A stretch of 64,000 nt of DNA from Turnera subulata (Eukaryota > Streptophyta > Magnoliopsida > Malpighiales > Passifloraceae): the NCBI GenBank assembly GCA_028386065.3, contig JAKUCV010001955.1, positions 1 to 64,000 on the forward strand. Direction: 5' to 3'. Below the pieces are notes generated by a model. It saw only the letters and a list, made by a program, of their open reading frames with translations. It was not told where the DNA came from and made no database searches. Of this stretch, positions 1 through 13,300 are shown piece after piece; within the stretch, counting starts at the first letter, position 1, and each line of letters begins with the position of its first letter. Made by a program: the position numbers and the translations under genes.

Positions 1-246
1 AGAGTTGGATCGTGTGACGGTTCAAGCTAATTCACGGTTCGTGTGGATACCGTAGAGGAGGGGACGTTTTCATCCTGCTCTTGCTGGTTCTATACTCATA
101 ATTAGGTGAAAGATCCTAATCTCCAAGTAAGTAAAATTGTTATTCGGTTTTGTAGCCTCACATGTGGTTCTAGGGTAGTTTCCTATCTTTCCGCTGCTTT
201 ATGAGCCTTTGTATGAGTGTCATATAGCTCTTAGGAAACTTACAGT
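1..246. other. Unassigned flank left of the satellite array
   Basis: These bases do not match the satellite monomer, which begins abruptly at about 247 with GTAGCATTTGACATGGTGG, in the middle of a monomer. I see no convincing reading frame. The sequence could be the end of another inserted element; its short direct motifs and T-rich tail would suit that, but I cannot name it. It marks either the true left edge of the array or the right end of an insertion whose body lies outside the window. Confidence 0.4.
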
Positions 247-479
247 ATGTAGCATTTGACATGGTGGATTTGGAGATTGCTCGTTGGTGCGCTATTGGTG
301 CGATTTTTGAGTTTTGAGCTGAAATTTTTATTTTGGGGTTTTGAGCTGAAATTTTGTACACACACCAATAAAAGTCCAATCCAACTACCTGAAAAATTTC
401 AGATTTTTCTGAGATGTGGTAGTCTGACTTTTTATTTTTGGAACAATTAAAATCCCGTAAATCGGGAAAAATGGAAAAG

Positions 480-848
480 CACCTCAGATGAGCTCAAAAT
501 GTCCGGGGAAGGCATCCAAAAATCCTTATAAATCATCCCCATTTTTTTTGAATCATCTTAGGTAGCAATTTGCATGGTGGATTTGGAGATTGCTCTTTTG
601 CATTGGTTCACTGGGCCTTTGGTGCGCCACTGGCGCGCTATTGGGGCGCCATTGGTGAGCTATTGGTGCGATTTTTCAGTTTTGAGCTGAAATTTTCATT
701 TTTGAGTATTGAGATGAGATTATCTACACACACCAATAAAAATCGGATCCAAATACCTGCAAAATTTCAGATTTTTCTGAGAAGTGGAAGTCCGACTTTT
801 TATTTTTGGAACAATTAAAATCCCGTAAATCGGGAAAAAAAGGAAAAG
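480..848 (+). repeat. Representative satellite monomer (369 bp)
   Basis: One full monomer, counted from CACCTCAGATGAGCTC to the next copy of that landmark. It contains the gatttggagattgctc segment, a CpG-rich patch of 11-bp units (about 617-670), two 27-bp AT-rich units (about 670-722), the CACACACCAATAAAAA segment and the dyad at 821-835. It can serve as the query for finding the others. The phase is arbitrary. Confidence 0.85.
821..835. other. Conserved dyad TCCCG-TAAAT-CGGGA, one per monomer
   Basis: A perfect 5-bp inverted repeat around a 5-bp spacer sits near the end of the monomer, just after TTTGGAACAATTAAAA. Most monomers in all three satellite blocks carry it, often perfectly, while the neighbouring 11-bp patch changes freely. 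Decayed forms occur (for example CCATAAATCGGG or CTGTAAATCGGG). It could be a protein binding site or a small cruciform; nothing in the window shows which. Confidence 0.6.
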
Positions 849-3710
849 CACCTCAGATGACCTCAAAATATCCGTGGAAGGCAACCAAAAGTCCTTATAA
901 ATCATCCCCATATTTGTGGAATAATCTTAGGTAGTATTTGACATGGTGGATTTTGAGATTGCTCATTGGTGCGCCCCTGGTGCGCCATTGGGGCGCCGGT
1001 GGTGCGCCGGTGGTGCGCTATTGGTGCGATTTTTGAGTTTTGAGCTGAAATTTTGATTTTTGAGTTTTGAGCTGAAATTTTTTACACACACCAATAAAAA
1101 TCCAGTCCAACTACCTGCAAGATTTTTCTGAGATGTGGAAGTCCGATTTTTTATTTTTGGTACTATTAAAATCCCGTAAATCGGGAAAAAAGGAAAAGCA
1201 CCTCAGATGACCTCAAAATGTCCGAGAAAGGCATCCAAAAATCCTTATAAATCTCCCCCATATTTGTGGAATCATCTTAGGTAGCATTTTACATGGTGGA
1301 TTTGGAGATTGCTCTTTGGTGCGCCATTGGTGCGCTATTGGTGCGATTTTTGAGTTTTGAGCGGAAATTTTTTTTTTGAGTTTCGAGCTGAAATTTTCTA
1401 CACACACCAATAAAAATCCGATCCAACTACCTGCAAAATTTCAGATTTTTCTGAGAAGTGAATGTCGGATTTCTTATTTTTGGAACAATTAAAATTCCGT
1501 AAATCGGGAAAAAAGGAAAAGCACCTCAGATGACCTCAAAATGTCCGAGGAAGCCATCCAAAAATCCTTATAAATCAACCCCATATTTTTCGAATCATCT
1601 TACAAGGCATTTGACATGGTGGATTTTGAGATTGCTCATTGGTGCTCCGTTGGTGCGATAATGGTGCGCCATTGGTTCGCTATTGGTGCGCTAATGGTGC
1701 GATTTTTGAGTTTTGGGCTGAAATTTTGTACACGCATGAATAAAAAATACAGTACAACTACCTGAAAAATTTCACATTTTTATGAGAAGTGGAAGTCCAC
1801 TTTTTATTTTTTGGAACAATTAAAATCCCGTAAATCGGGAAAAAAGGAAAAGCACCTTAGATAAGCTCAAAATGTCCGGGGAAGGCATCCAAAAATCCTT
1901 ATAAATCATCCCCATTTTTGTAGAATCGTCTAAGGTAGCATTTTACATGGTGGATTTGGAGATTGCTCTTATGCATTGGTTCACTGGGCCATTGGTGCGC
2001 TATTGGGGCGAATTTTTAGTTTTGAGTAGAAATTTTGATTTTTGAGTTTTGTGCTGAAATTTTGTACACGCACCAATAAAAAACATATCCAACTACCTGA
2101 AAATTTTCAGATTTTTATGAGATGTGGAAGTCCGACTTTTTATTTTTGGAACAATTAAAATCCAGTAAATCGGGAAAAATGGAAAAGCACCTTAGATGAG
2201 CTCAAAATGTCCGGGGAAGGCTCCAAAAAATCCTAATAAATCATCCCCAATTTTGTGGAATCTTCTTAGGTGGCATTTGACATGGTGGATTTGGAGATTG
2301 CTCTTATGCAAGGGTTCACGGGGCCATTGGTGCGCTATTGGGGCGCCATTGGTGCGCTATTGGTGCGCCATTGGTGTGATTTTTGAGTTTTGAGCTGAAA
2401 TTAAGATTTTTTATTTTGGAGCTGTAATTTTGTACACCCACGAATAAAACTCCAATCTAACTACCTTCAAAATGTCATATTTTTCTGAGATGTGGAAGTC
2501 CGACTTTTTATTTTTTAAACAATTAGAATCCCGTAAATTGGGAAAAATGGAAAAGCACCTCAGATGACCTCAAAATGTCCGAGGAAGCCATCAAAAAATC
2601 CTTATAAATCATCCCCATATTTGTGGAAACATCTTAGGTGGAATTTGACATGGTGGATTTGGAGATTGCTCATTGGTGCGCCATTGGTGCGATATTGTGG
2701 CGCCAATGGTGCGCTATTGGTTCGCCATTGGGGCGCTATTGGTGCGATTTTTGAGTTTTGAGCTGAACTTTTTTACACACACGAATAAAAATACAGTCCA
2801 AATACCTTCAAAATTTCAGATTTCTATGAGAAGTGGAAGTCCGACTGTTATTTTGGAACAATAAAAATCCCGTAAATCGGGAAAAATGAAAAAGCAACTT
2901 AGATGAGCTCAAAATGTCCGGGGAAGGCATCCAAAAATCCTTATAAATCATTCCCATTTCTGTGAAATCGTGTTACGCAGCATTTGACATGGTGGATTTG
3001 GAGATTGCTGTTATGCATTGGTTCACTGGGCCGTTGGTGCGCTATTGGTGCGCTATTGGGGCGCCATTGGTGCGATTTTTGAGTTTTGAGCTGTAATTTT
3101 GATTTTTGAGTATTGTGCTGAAATTTTGTACACACACCAATAAAAAACCTATCCAACTACCTGCAAAATTTCAGAATTTTATAAGAGTGGAAGTCCGACT
3201 TTTTATTTTTGGAACAATTAAATTACAGTAAATCGGGAAAAATGGAAAAGCACTTTAGTTGAGCTCAAAATGTCCTGGGAGGGCACCTAAAAATTCTTAT
3301 AAATCATCCCCATTTTTTTGGAGTCGTCTTAGGTAGCGTTTGACCTTGTGGATTTGAAGATTGCTCTTATGCATTGGTTCACAGGACCATTGGTGCGCTA
3401 TTGGGGCGCCATTGGTGCAATTTTTGAGTTTTGAGCTGAAATTATGATTTTTGATTTTTGAGCTGAAGTTTTGTACACACACCAATAAAACACCAATCCA
3501 ACTACCTGCAAAATTTCAGAATTTTCTGAGACGTGGAAGTCCGACTTTTTTTTTGGAACAATTAAAATCCTGTAAATCGGGAAAAATGGAAAAGCACCTC
3601 AGAAGAACTCAAAATGTCCAAGGAAGCCATCCAAAAATCCTTATATATCATCCCCATATTTTTGGAATCATATCAGGTGGCAATTGATCTGGTGGATTTG
3701 GGGATTGCTC

Positions 3711-3796
3711 ATTGGTGCGCCATTGGTGCGCGATTGGTGCGATATTGGTGCGCCATTGGGGCGCTATTGGGGCGCCATTGCTGCGCTATTGGTGCG
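3711..3796 (+). repeat. Example of the 11-bp GC-rich sub-repeat inside a monomer
   Basis: About eight consecutive units of the form (C/T/G)ATTGGNGCGC are packed in 86 bp. Units ending in GCT and GCC tend to alternate, so part of the run reads as a 22-bp dimer containing GGCGCC. Other monomers hold as few as two or three units (for example about 5027-5060). This patch is CpG-dense in an otherwise AT-rich monomer and is the main source of monomer length differences. Confidence 0.85.
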
Positions 3797-6700
3797 ATTT
3801 TTGAGTTTTGAGCTGAAATTTTGTACACACAAGAATAAAAATACAATCCAACTATCTGAAAAATTGCAGATTTTTTTGAGAAGTGGAAGTCCAAATTTTT
3901 ATTTTTGGAACAATTAAAATCCCGTAATTCGGGAAAAAAGGAAAAGCACAGATGAGCTCAAAATGTCCGGGGAAGGCATCCAAAAATCCTTGTAAATCAT
4001 CCCCATATTTGTGGAATCATAATAGGTAGCATTTTACATGGTGGATTTGGAGATTGCTCTTATGCATTGGTTCACTGGGCCATTGGTGCGCTATATGGGC
4101 GCTTTTGGTGCGCCATTGGTGCGATTTTTCAGTTTTGAGCTGAAATTATGATTTTTGAGTTTTGAGCTGTACTTTTGTACACATACCAGTAAAACTCCAA
4201 TCCAACTACCTGCAAAAGTTCAGATTTTTATGAGAAGTGGAAGCCCGACTTTTTATTTTTGGAACAATTAAAATCCCGTAAATCGGGAAAAATGGAAAGG
4301 CACCATAGATGAGCTCAAAATGTCGCGGAAGGCATCCAAAAATCCTTATAAATCATCCCCATATTTGTGGAAACATCTTAGGCAGCATTTTACATGGTGG
4401 ATTTGGAGAATGCTCATTGGTGCGCCATTGGTGCGCTACTGGTGCGATTTTTGAGTTTTGAGCTGAAATTTTGTACACACACGAATAAAAATCCAGTCCA
4501 ACTACCTGCAAAATTTCAGTTTTTTCTGAGGTGTGGAAGTCCGACTTTTTATTTTTTGGAACAAATAAATTCCCGTAAATAGAGAAAACTTTAAAAGCAC
4601 CTCAGATGAGCTCAAAATGTCCGGCGAAGGCATCCAAAAATCCTTATAAATCATCCCTATATTTGTGGCATCATCTTAGGTAGCATTTGACATGGTGGAT
4701 TTGGAGATTGCTCTTATGCATTGGTTCACTGGGCCATTGGTGCGATATTGGGGCGCCATTTTTGCTTTTTTGGTGCGCCATTGGAGCGATTTTTGAGTTT
4801 TGAGCTGAAATTTTAATTTTTGAGTTTTGGGCTGAAAATTTGTACACAAACTAATAAAAATCCAGTCCAACTACCTGCAGAATTTCAGAATTTTCTAAGA
4901 AGTAGAAGTCAGGCTTTTCATTTTTGGAACAATTAAAATACCGTGAATCGGGAAAAAAGGAAAAGCACCCCAGATGAGCTCAAAATGTCCGGAGAAGGCA
5001 TCCAACATGGTGGATTTGGAGATTGCTCATTGGTGCGCCATTGGTGCGCTATTGGTGCGATTTTTGAGTTTTGAGCTGAAATTTTGATCTTTGAGTTTTG
5101 AGCTGAAATTTTGTACACAAACCAATAAAAATCCAGTACTACTACCTGCAAAATTACATATTTTTCTGAGATGTGGAAGTCCGACCTTTTATTTTTGGAA
5201 CAATTAAAATCCTGTAAATTGGGAAAAATGGAAAACAACCTCAGATGAGCTAAAAATGTCCAAGGAAGGCATCAAAAAATCCATACAAATCATCCCCACA
5301 TCTGTGGAATCATCATTGGTAGCATTTGACATGGTGGATTTGTTGATTGCTCTTCTGCATTGGTTCACTGGGCCATTGGGGCGCCATTGATTCGGCGCCA
5401 TCGGTGCGATTTTTGAGTTTTGAGCTGAAATTTTGATTTTTGAGTTTTGACCTGAAATTTTATACACAAACCAATAAAAACCCAATCCAACTAATTGCAA
5501 AATTTAAAAATTTTCTGAGAAGTGGAAGTTCGACTTTTCATTTTTGGAACAATTAAAATCCCGTAAATCGGGAAAAATGGAAAAGCACCTCAGATGAGCT
5601 CAAAATGTCCGGGGAAGGCATCCAAAAATCCTTGTAAATCATCCCCATATTTGTGGAATCATCATAGGTAGCATTTTACATGGTGGATTTGGAAATTACT
5701 CTTATGCATTGGTTCGCTGGGCCATTGGTGTGCTATTGTGGCGCCATTGGGGCGCCATTGGTGCGACATTGGTGCGCGATTGGGGCGCCATTGGTGCGAT
5801 TTTTGAGTTTTGAGCTGAAATTTAAATTTTTGAGTTTTGAGCTTAAAATTTGTACACACACCAATAAAAATCCAATCCTTCTACCTGCAAAATTTCAGAT
5901 TTTTTCTGAGAAGTGGAAGTCCAACTTTTTATTTTTGGAACAATTAAAATCCAGTAAATCGGGAAAAATGGAAAAGCACCACAGATGAGCTCAAAATGTC
6001 CGGGGAAGGCATCCAAAAATCATTAGGTAGCATTTGAAATGGTGGATTTGGACATTGCTCTTATGCATTGGTTCACTGGGCCATTGGTGCGCTATTGGGG
6101 CGCCAATAGTGCAATTTTTGAGTTTTGAGCTGAAATTTTGATTTTTGAGTTTTGAGCTGAAATTTCTTACACAAACCAATAAAAATGCAATCAAAATACC
6201 TGAAAAATTTCAGAGTTTTCTAAGATGTGTAACTCTGGCTTTTTATTTCTGGAACAATTAAAATCCCGTTGGCTATTTATTTTTGGAACAATTAAAATCC
6301 TGTAAATTGGAAAAAATGGAAAAGGACCTCAGATGAGCTCAAAATGTCCGGGGGAGGCATCCAAAAATCCTTATAAATCATCCTCATATTTGTGAAATCA
6401 TCTTAGGTAGCATTTGACATGGTAGAATTGGAGATTGCTCTTATGCATTGGTTCACACAGCCATTGCTGCGCTATTGGTGCGCCATTGCTGCGCTATTGG
6501 GGCGCCATTGGGGCGCCGTTGGTGCGATTTTTAACTTTTGAGCTGAAATTTTGAATTTTGAGCTGAAATTTGGTACACAGAAAATAAAAAATCCAATCCA
6601 ACTAACTTCAAAATTTCAGATTTTTTAGAGATGTGGAAGTCTGACTTTTTATTTTTGGAACAACTAAAATCCCGTAAATCAGGAAAAATGGAAAAGCACC

Positions 6701-7548
6701 TCAGATGAGCTCAAAATGTCCGTGGAAGGCATCAAAAAATCATTATAATTCATCCTGATATTTGTGGAACCGTCTTAGGTAGCATTTGACGTGGTGGATT
6801 TGGAGATTGCTCTTATGCATTGGTTCACTTGGCCATTGGTGCGTTATTGGGGCGCCATTGGGGCGATTTTTGAGTTTTAAGCTGAAATTATGTACCCAAA
6901 ACAATAAAAATCCAATCCAACTACCTGAAAAATTTCAGATTTTTCTGAGAAGTGGAAGTCTGACTTTTTATTTTTGGAACAATTAAAATCCCGTAAATCA
7001 GGAAAAATGGAGAAGCGCCCCAGATGAGCTCAAAATGTCCGGTGAAGGCATCCAAAAATTCTTATAAATCATCCCCATATTTTTGGAATCATCTTTGGTA
7101 GCATTTGACATGGTGGATTTGGAGAATTCTCTTATGCATTGGTTCACTGGGCCATTGGGGCGCTGTTGGGCTGCCATTGGGGCCAATTTTGAGTTTTGAG
7201 ATGAAATTTTGATTTTTGAGTTTTGAGCTGAAATTTTGTACACGCACCAATAAAAAACATATCCAACAACCTGAAAAATTTCAGATTTTTATGAGAATTG
7301 GAAATCCGAATTTTTATTTTGGGAACAATTAAAATCCCGTAAATCGGGAAAAATGGAAAAGCACCTTAGATGAGCTCAAATTGTCCGGGTAAGGCACCCA
7401 AAAATCCTAATAAATCATCCCCATTTTTGTGGAATCATCTTAGGTAGCATTTGACATGGTGGATTTGGAGATTGCTCTTATGCATTGGTTCACTGGGCCA
7501 TTGGGGCGCTATTGGGGCGCCATTGGGGCGCCATTGGTGCGCTATTGG

Positions 7549-7556
7549 GGCGCCAC
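7549..7556. repeat. Left target-site duplication of the hAT-like element
   Basis: GGCGCCAC immediately precedes the TAGGGATGGC terminus. GGCGCCAT follows the other end at 8261-8268. Seven of eight bases match, the length expected for hAT insertions. The site lies in the 11-bp sub-repeat, where GGCGCCA recurs, so the match is supportive but not unique. Confidence 0.6.
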
Positions 7557-8260
7557 TAGGGATGGCAGTGGGTGCCTGTAAACGGGGAATCCGTGGGGAA
7601 TCCCCGAATGGGGAACGGGGATGGGGGTAATTTTTCCCCCACGGGGGCGGGGATGGGGGACATTTTGGCCCCGTGGGGAATTTAATAACGGGGGCGGGGA
7701 GTGCTCCCCCCTACCCGCGGGGACCCCGAAATAAGTGAAAATACAAAATTACCTCTCAACCACAATCCAATTAATATATATATCAATACTAAAATATGTT
7801 TTTATTCATTTCTTCCCTTTACATATTAAAATTAATATATATGTCTTTCTTCCTTTCATCTTGGTAAATTTAATAGAGCATTCTATTGATAAGATTTTGG
7901 TTTTTGTGATTTCTTATTCACGCTAATTATACTTATACTGTGCATCAGGTCCTATTTTTTCCCAAGTTGTCACAATTATTTTTGATTTTCGTTTCTCGTA
8001 AGAATCAACAAACCAATAAGTTAGAATTGGAGAGTAGGCAAAACTTTTGAGTTGCAATTGTAAATATATTGTACACTATTTTTTTCTATGAAATTGGGGA
8101 ATGGGGTCCCCGTGGGGATCCCATTCCCCGCGGGGAACGGGGATGGGGACATTTTTTCCCCCGAACGGGGATTCGGGGTGGGGATGGGGGAACATTTCGG
8201 AAACGGGGGTGGGGATGGGGAACCTTCCCCCGAGGGGACCCCGACCCATTGCCATCCCTA
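7557..8260. mobile_element. Non-autonomous hAT-like DNA element, 704 bp, G-rich ends
   Basis: The element starts TAGGGATGGCAGTGGGT and ends ACCCATTGCCATCCCTA, a terminal inverted repeat with one mismatch in 17. An 8-bp imperfect target duplication flanks it. Both ends continue into long runs such as GGGGATGGGGG and GGGGCGGGGA, so about 180 bp at each end is extremely G- or C-rich; the centre (about 7735-8095) is AT-rich. No transposase frame is present, so movement would have needed an enzyme from elsewhere. The G-runs could form quadruplexes on opposite strands at the two ends. Assignment to hAT rests on the terminus and the duplication length; no protein supports it. Confidence 0.75.
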
Positions 8261-10009
8261 GGCGCCATTGGTGTGATTTTTGAGTTTTGAGCTGAAATTA
8301 TGATTTTTAATTTTTTAGCTGAAATTTTGTACACACACCAATAAAACCCAATCCATCTACCTGAAAATTTTCATATTTTTCTGAGATGTGGAAGTCTGAC
8401 TTTTTATTTTTGAAACAATTAAAATCCCGTAAATTGGGAAAATGGAAAAGCACCTCAGATGACCTCAAAATGTCTGAGGAAGCCATCCAAAAATTCTTAT
8501 AAATCATCTCCATATTTGTGGAATCATATTAGGTGGCATTTGACAAGGTGGATTTGGAGATTGCTCATTGGTGCGCCAATGGTGCGCTATTGGTGCGATA
8601 TTGGTGCGCCATTGGGGCGCTATTGGTGCGATTTTTGAGTTTTGAGCTGAAATTTTTTTCACACACGAATAAAAATACAATCCAACTACCTGCAAAATTT
8701 TAGAATTTTATGAGAAGTGGTAGTCCGACTTTTTATTTTTGGAACAATTAAAATTCCGTAAATCGGGAAAAATGAAAAAGCAACTTAGATGAGCTCAAAA
8801 TGTCCGGGGAAGGCATCCAAAAATCCTTATAAATCATCCCCATTTTTGTGGAATCATGTTAGGCAGCATTTGACATGGTGGATTTGGAGATTGTTGTTAT
8901 GCATTGGTTCACTGGACCGTTGGTGCGCTATTGGGGCGCCAATGGTGAAATTTTTGAGTTTTGAACTGTAATTTTGATTTTTGAGTTTTGAGCAGAAATG
9001 TTGTACACACACCTATAAAAAACCAATCCAACTACCTGCAAAATTTCAGATTTTTATGAGAAGTGGAAGTCCGACTTTTTATTTTTGGAACAATTAAAAT
9101 CCCGTAAATCGGGCAAAATGGAAAAGCACATTAGATGAGCTCAAAATGTCAGGGGATGGCACCCAAAAGTCCTTATAAATCATCCCCACTTTTGTGGAGT
9201 CGTCTTAGGTATCATTTGACATGGTGGATTTGAAGATTGCTCTTATACATTGGATCATTGGGCCATTGGTGCGCTATTGGGGCATTGGTGCGCTATTGGT
9301 GCGCCATTGGTGCAATTTTTGAGTTTTTAGCTGAAATTATGATTTTTTATTTTTGAGCTGAAATTTTGTACACACACCAATAAAAATCCAATCCAACTAC
9401 CTGCAAAAGTTTTCTGAGAAGTGGAAGTCCGACTTTTCATTTCTGGAACAATTAAAATACCATAAATCGGGAAAAATGGAAAAGCACCTCAGATGACCTC
9501 AAAATCTCGAAGGAAGGCATCCAAAAGTCCTTATAAATCATACCCATATATGTGGAATCATATTAGGTGGCATTTGACATGGTGGATTTGGAGATTGCTC
9601 ATTGGTGCGCCATTGGTGCGATATTGGTGCGCCATTGGGGCGCTATTGGTGCGATTTTTGAGCTGAACTTTTTTACACACACGAATAAAAATACAATCCA
9701 ACTACCTGCAAAATTTCAGATTTTTATGAGAAGTGGAAGTCCGACTTTTTATTTTTGAAACAATTAAAATCCCGTAAATCGGGAAAAATTAAAAAGCAAC
9801 TTAGATGAGCACAAAATGTCCGGGGAAGGTATCCAAAAATCCTTATCAATCATCCCCATTTTTGTGGAATCGTGTTTGGAAGCATTTGACATGGTGGATT
9901 TGGAGATTGCTATTATGCATTGGTTCACTGGGCCGTTGGTGCGCTATTGATGCGCTATTGGGGCGCCAATGGTGCGATTTTTGAGTTTCGAGCTGTAATT
10001 TTGATTTTT

Positions 10010-10345
10010 GAGTTTTGAGATGAAATTTTGTACACACACCAATAGAAAACCAATCCAACTACCTGCAAAATTTCAGATTTTTATGAGAAGTGGAAGTCCG
10101 ACTTTTTATTTTTGGAACAATTAAAATCCCGTAAATCGGGCAAAATGGAAAAGCACCATGGATGAGCTCAAAATGTTGAGTTTTGAGATGAAATTTTGTA
10201 CACACACCAATAGAAAACCAATCCAACTACCTACAAAATTTCAGATTTTTATGAGAAGTGGAAGTCCGACTTTTTATTTTTGGAACAATTAAAATCCCGT
10301 AAATCGGGCAAAATGGAAAAGCACCTTAGATGAGCTCAAAATGTC
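10010..10345 (+). repeat. 168-bp partial-monomer tandem duplication
   Basis: The half-monomer starting GAGTTTTGAGATGAAATTTT (10010-10177) is followed directly by a near-identical copy (10178-10345). Both carry the unusual variant CACACCAATAGAAAACC. The joint at AAATGT/TGAGTTTTGAG skips the first half of the monomer, which points to unequal exchange or slippage between misaligned monomers. Confidence 0.75.
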
Positions 10346-13300
10346 CGGGGAAGGCACCCAAAAATCCTTATAAATCATCCCCATTTTTGTGGAGTCGTCT
10401 TAGGTATCATTTGACATGGTGGATTTGAAGATTGCTCTTATGCATTGGTTCACTGGGCCATCGGTGCGCTATTGGGGCGCCATTGGTGCGCTATTGGGGC
10501 GCCATTGGTGCGTCATTGGTGCAATTTCTGAGTTTTGTGCTGAAATTATGATTTTTGATTTTTGAGCTGAAATTTTGTACACACAATAATAAAACTCCAA
10601 TCCAACTACCTGCAAAATTTCAAATTTTTCTGAGACGTGGAAGTCCGACTATTTATTTTTGGAACAATTAAAATCCCGTAAATCGGGAAAAATGGAAAAG
10701 CACCTCAGAAGACCTCAAAATGTCCAAGGAAGCCATCCAAAAATCCTTATATATCGTCCCCATATTTGTGGAATCGTCTTAGCTGGCAATTGACATGGTG
10801 GATTTGGGGATTGCTCATTGGTGCGCCATTGGTGCGCTATTGGTGCGAAATTGGTGCGCCATTGGGGCGCTATTGGGGCGCCATTGCTGCGATTTTGGAG
10901 TTTTGAGCTGTACTTTTGTACACACACCAATAAAATTCCAATCCAACTACCTGAAAAATTTCAGATTTTTATGAGAATTGGAAGTCCGTCATTTTATTTT
11001 TGGAACAATTAAAATCCCGTAAAGCGGGAAAAATGGAAACCCACCTTAGATGAGCTCAAAATGTCCGGGGAAGGCATCCAAAAATCCTTATAAATGATCC
11101 CCATCTTTGTGGAATCGTCTTAGGTAGCATTTAACATGGTGGATTTGGAGATTGCTCTTATGCATTGGTTTACTAGGCCATTGGTGCGCTATTGGGGCGC
11201 CACTGGTGCGCTAGGGGCGCTATTGGGGCGCCATTGGTGCGATTTTTGAGTTTTGAGCTGAAATTTTCTTTTTTGAGTTTTGAGCTGAAATTTTGTACAC
11301 AAACCAATAATAAAACTTTCCAACTAACTGAAAATTTTCAGACTTTTCTGAGACATGGAAGTCCGACTTTTTATTTTTGGAACAATTAAAATCCCGCAAA
11401 TCGGAAAAAATGGAAAAGCACTTCAGATGAGCTCAAAATGTTCGGGGAAGGCATCCAAAAATCCTTATAAATCATCCCCATATTTGTGGAATCATAATAG
11501 GTAGCATTTTACATGGTGTATTTGGAGATTGCTCTTGTGCATTGGTTCACTTGGCCATCGGTGCGCTACTGGGGCGCCATTGGGGCGCTATTGGTGCGCT
11601 ATTGTTGCGCCATTGGTGCAATTTTTGAGTTTTGAGCTGAAATTATGATTTTTGAGTTTTGTGCTGAACTTTTGTACACACTCCAATAAAACTCCAATCC
11701 AACTACCTGCAAAATTTCTGATTTTTCTGAAATGTGGACGTCTGACTTTTTGTTTTTGGAACAGTTAAAATCCCGCAAATCGGGAAAAACGGAAAAGCAC
11801 CTCAGATGAGCTCAAAAAGTCCGAGGAACGCATCCAAAAATTCTTGTAAATCATCCCCATATTTGTGGAATCATCTTAGGTTGCATTTTACACGGAGGAT
11901 TTGGAGATTGCTCTTACGCAATGGTTCACTGGGCAATTGGGGCGCCATTGGCGCGCTATTGGGGCGCCATTGGTGAGCTATTGGTGCGATTTTTGAGTTT
12001 TGAGCTGAAATTTTCTGCACATACCAACTAAAATCCGATCCAACTACCTACAAAATTTCAGATTTTTGTGAGGTGTGGAAGTCCGAATTTTTATTTTTGG
12101 AACAATTAAAATCCCCCGTAAATCGTGAAAAATGGAAAAGCACCTCAGATGACCTCAAAATGTCCCAGGAAGGCAATCAAAAATCGATATGAATCATTCC
12201 CATATTTGTGGAATCATCTTAGGAAGCATTTTACATGGTGGATTTAGAGATTGCGCTTATGCATTGGTTCACTGGGCCACTGGTGCGCTATTGGGAGGCC
12301 ATTGGTGCGCCATTGTGGCGCTATTTGTGCGCCTTTGGTGAGCTACTGGTGCATTTTTGAATTTTGGGCTGAAATTTTGATTTTTGAGTTTTGCGATGAA
12401 ATTTTGAACACACAACAATAAAAATCCAATCCAACTACCTGCAAAATTTTTCTGAGAAGTGGAAGTCCGACCTTTCATTTTTGGAACAATTAAACACCGT
12501 AAATCGGGAAAAATGGAAAAGCACCTCAGATGACCTCAGAATCTCCAAGGAAGGCATTCAAAAGTCCATATAAATCATACCCATACTTGTGGAATCATCT
12601 TAGGTAGCATTTGACATGGTGGATTTGGAGATTGCTCATTGGTGCGCCACTGGGGCGCTATTGGTGCCCCACTGGTGCGCTATTTGGTGCAATTTTTGAA
12701 TCTTGAGCTGAAATTTTGATTTTTTAGTTTTGAGCTGAAATTTTGTACACACAGGAATAAAAATACAATCCAACTATATGCAAAATTTCAGATTTTTCCC
12801 AGATGTGGAAGTCCAACTTTTTATTTTTGGAACAATTAAAATCCCGTAAATCTGGAAAAATGGAAAAGCACCTTAGATGAGCTCAAAATGTCCGGGGAAG
12901 GCATCAAAAAATCCTTATAAATCGTCCCCATTTTTGTGGAATCAACTTAGGTAGCATTTGACATGGTGGATTTGGAGATTGCTCTTATGCACAGGGCCAC
13001 TGGTGCGCTATTGGGGCGCCATTTTTGCGTTATTGGTGCGCCATTGGTGCGATTTTTGAGTTTGAGCTGAAATTTTGATTTTTGAGTTTTGAGCTGAACG
13101 TTTGAACACACACCAATAAAAATCCAATCCAACTACCTGCAGAATTTCTGAATTTTCTGAGATGTGGAAGTCCGACCTTTTATTTTTGGAACAACTAAAA
13201 TCCCTTAACTCGGAAAAAATGGAAACGCACCTCAGTTGAGCTCAAAATGTCCGGGAAGGGCATCCAAAAATAGTTATAAATCATCCCCATATTTGTGGAA

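Larger units (their letters stand above)
247..7556 (+). repeat. Satellite block 1a, head-to-tail ~344-bp monomers
   Basis: The same landmarks recur in order and in one orientation: CACCTCAGATGAGCTC, AAATGTCCGGGGAAGG, CATTTGACATGGTGGA, a run of 11-bp units such as ATTGGTGCGCT, a 27-bp AT-rich unit (once or twice), TGTACACACACCAATAAAA, and a TCCCG-TAAAT-CGGGA dyad. Using AAATGTCC as an anchor, I count 20 intervals between about 498 and 7380, a mean of 344 bp. Single monomers range from roughly 270 to 390 bp, mostly through changes in the number of 11-bp and 27-bp units. Monomers differ from each other at many sites, so the array is old or weakly homogenised. The short open frames across it are by-products of the repeat. 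Confidence 0.95.

Noticed and set aside
8069..8334. Gly/Arg/Pro-rich frames on both strands
   Set aside because: They come from the G-run end of the hAT-like element; low-complexity DNA gives open frames by chance.
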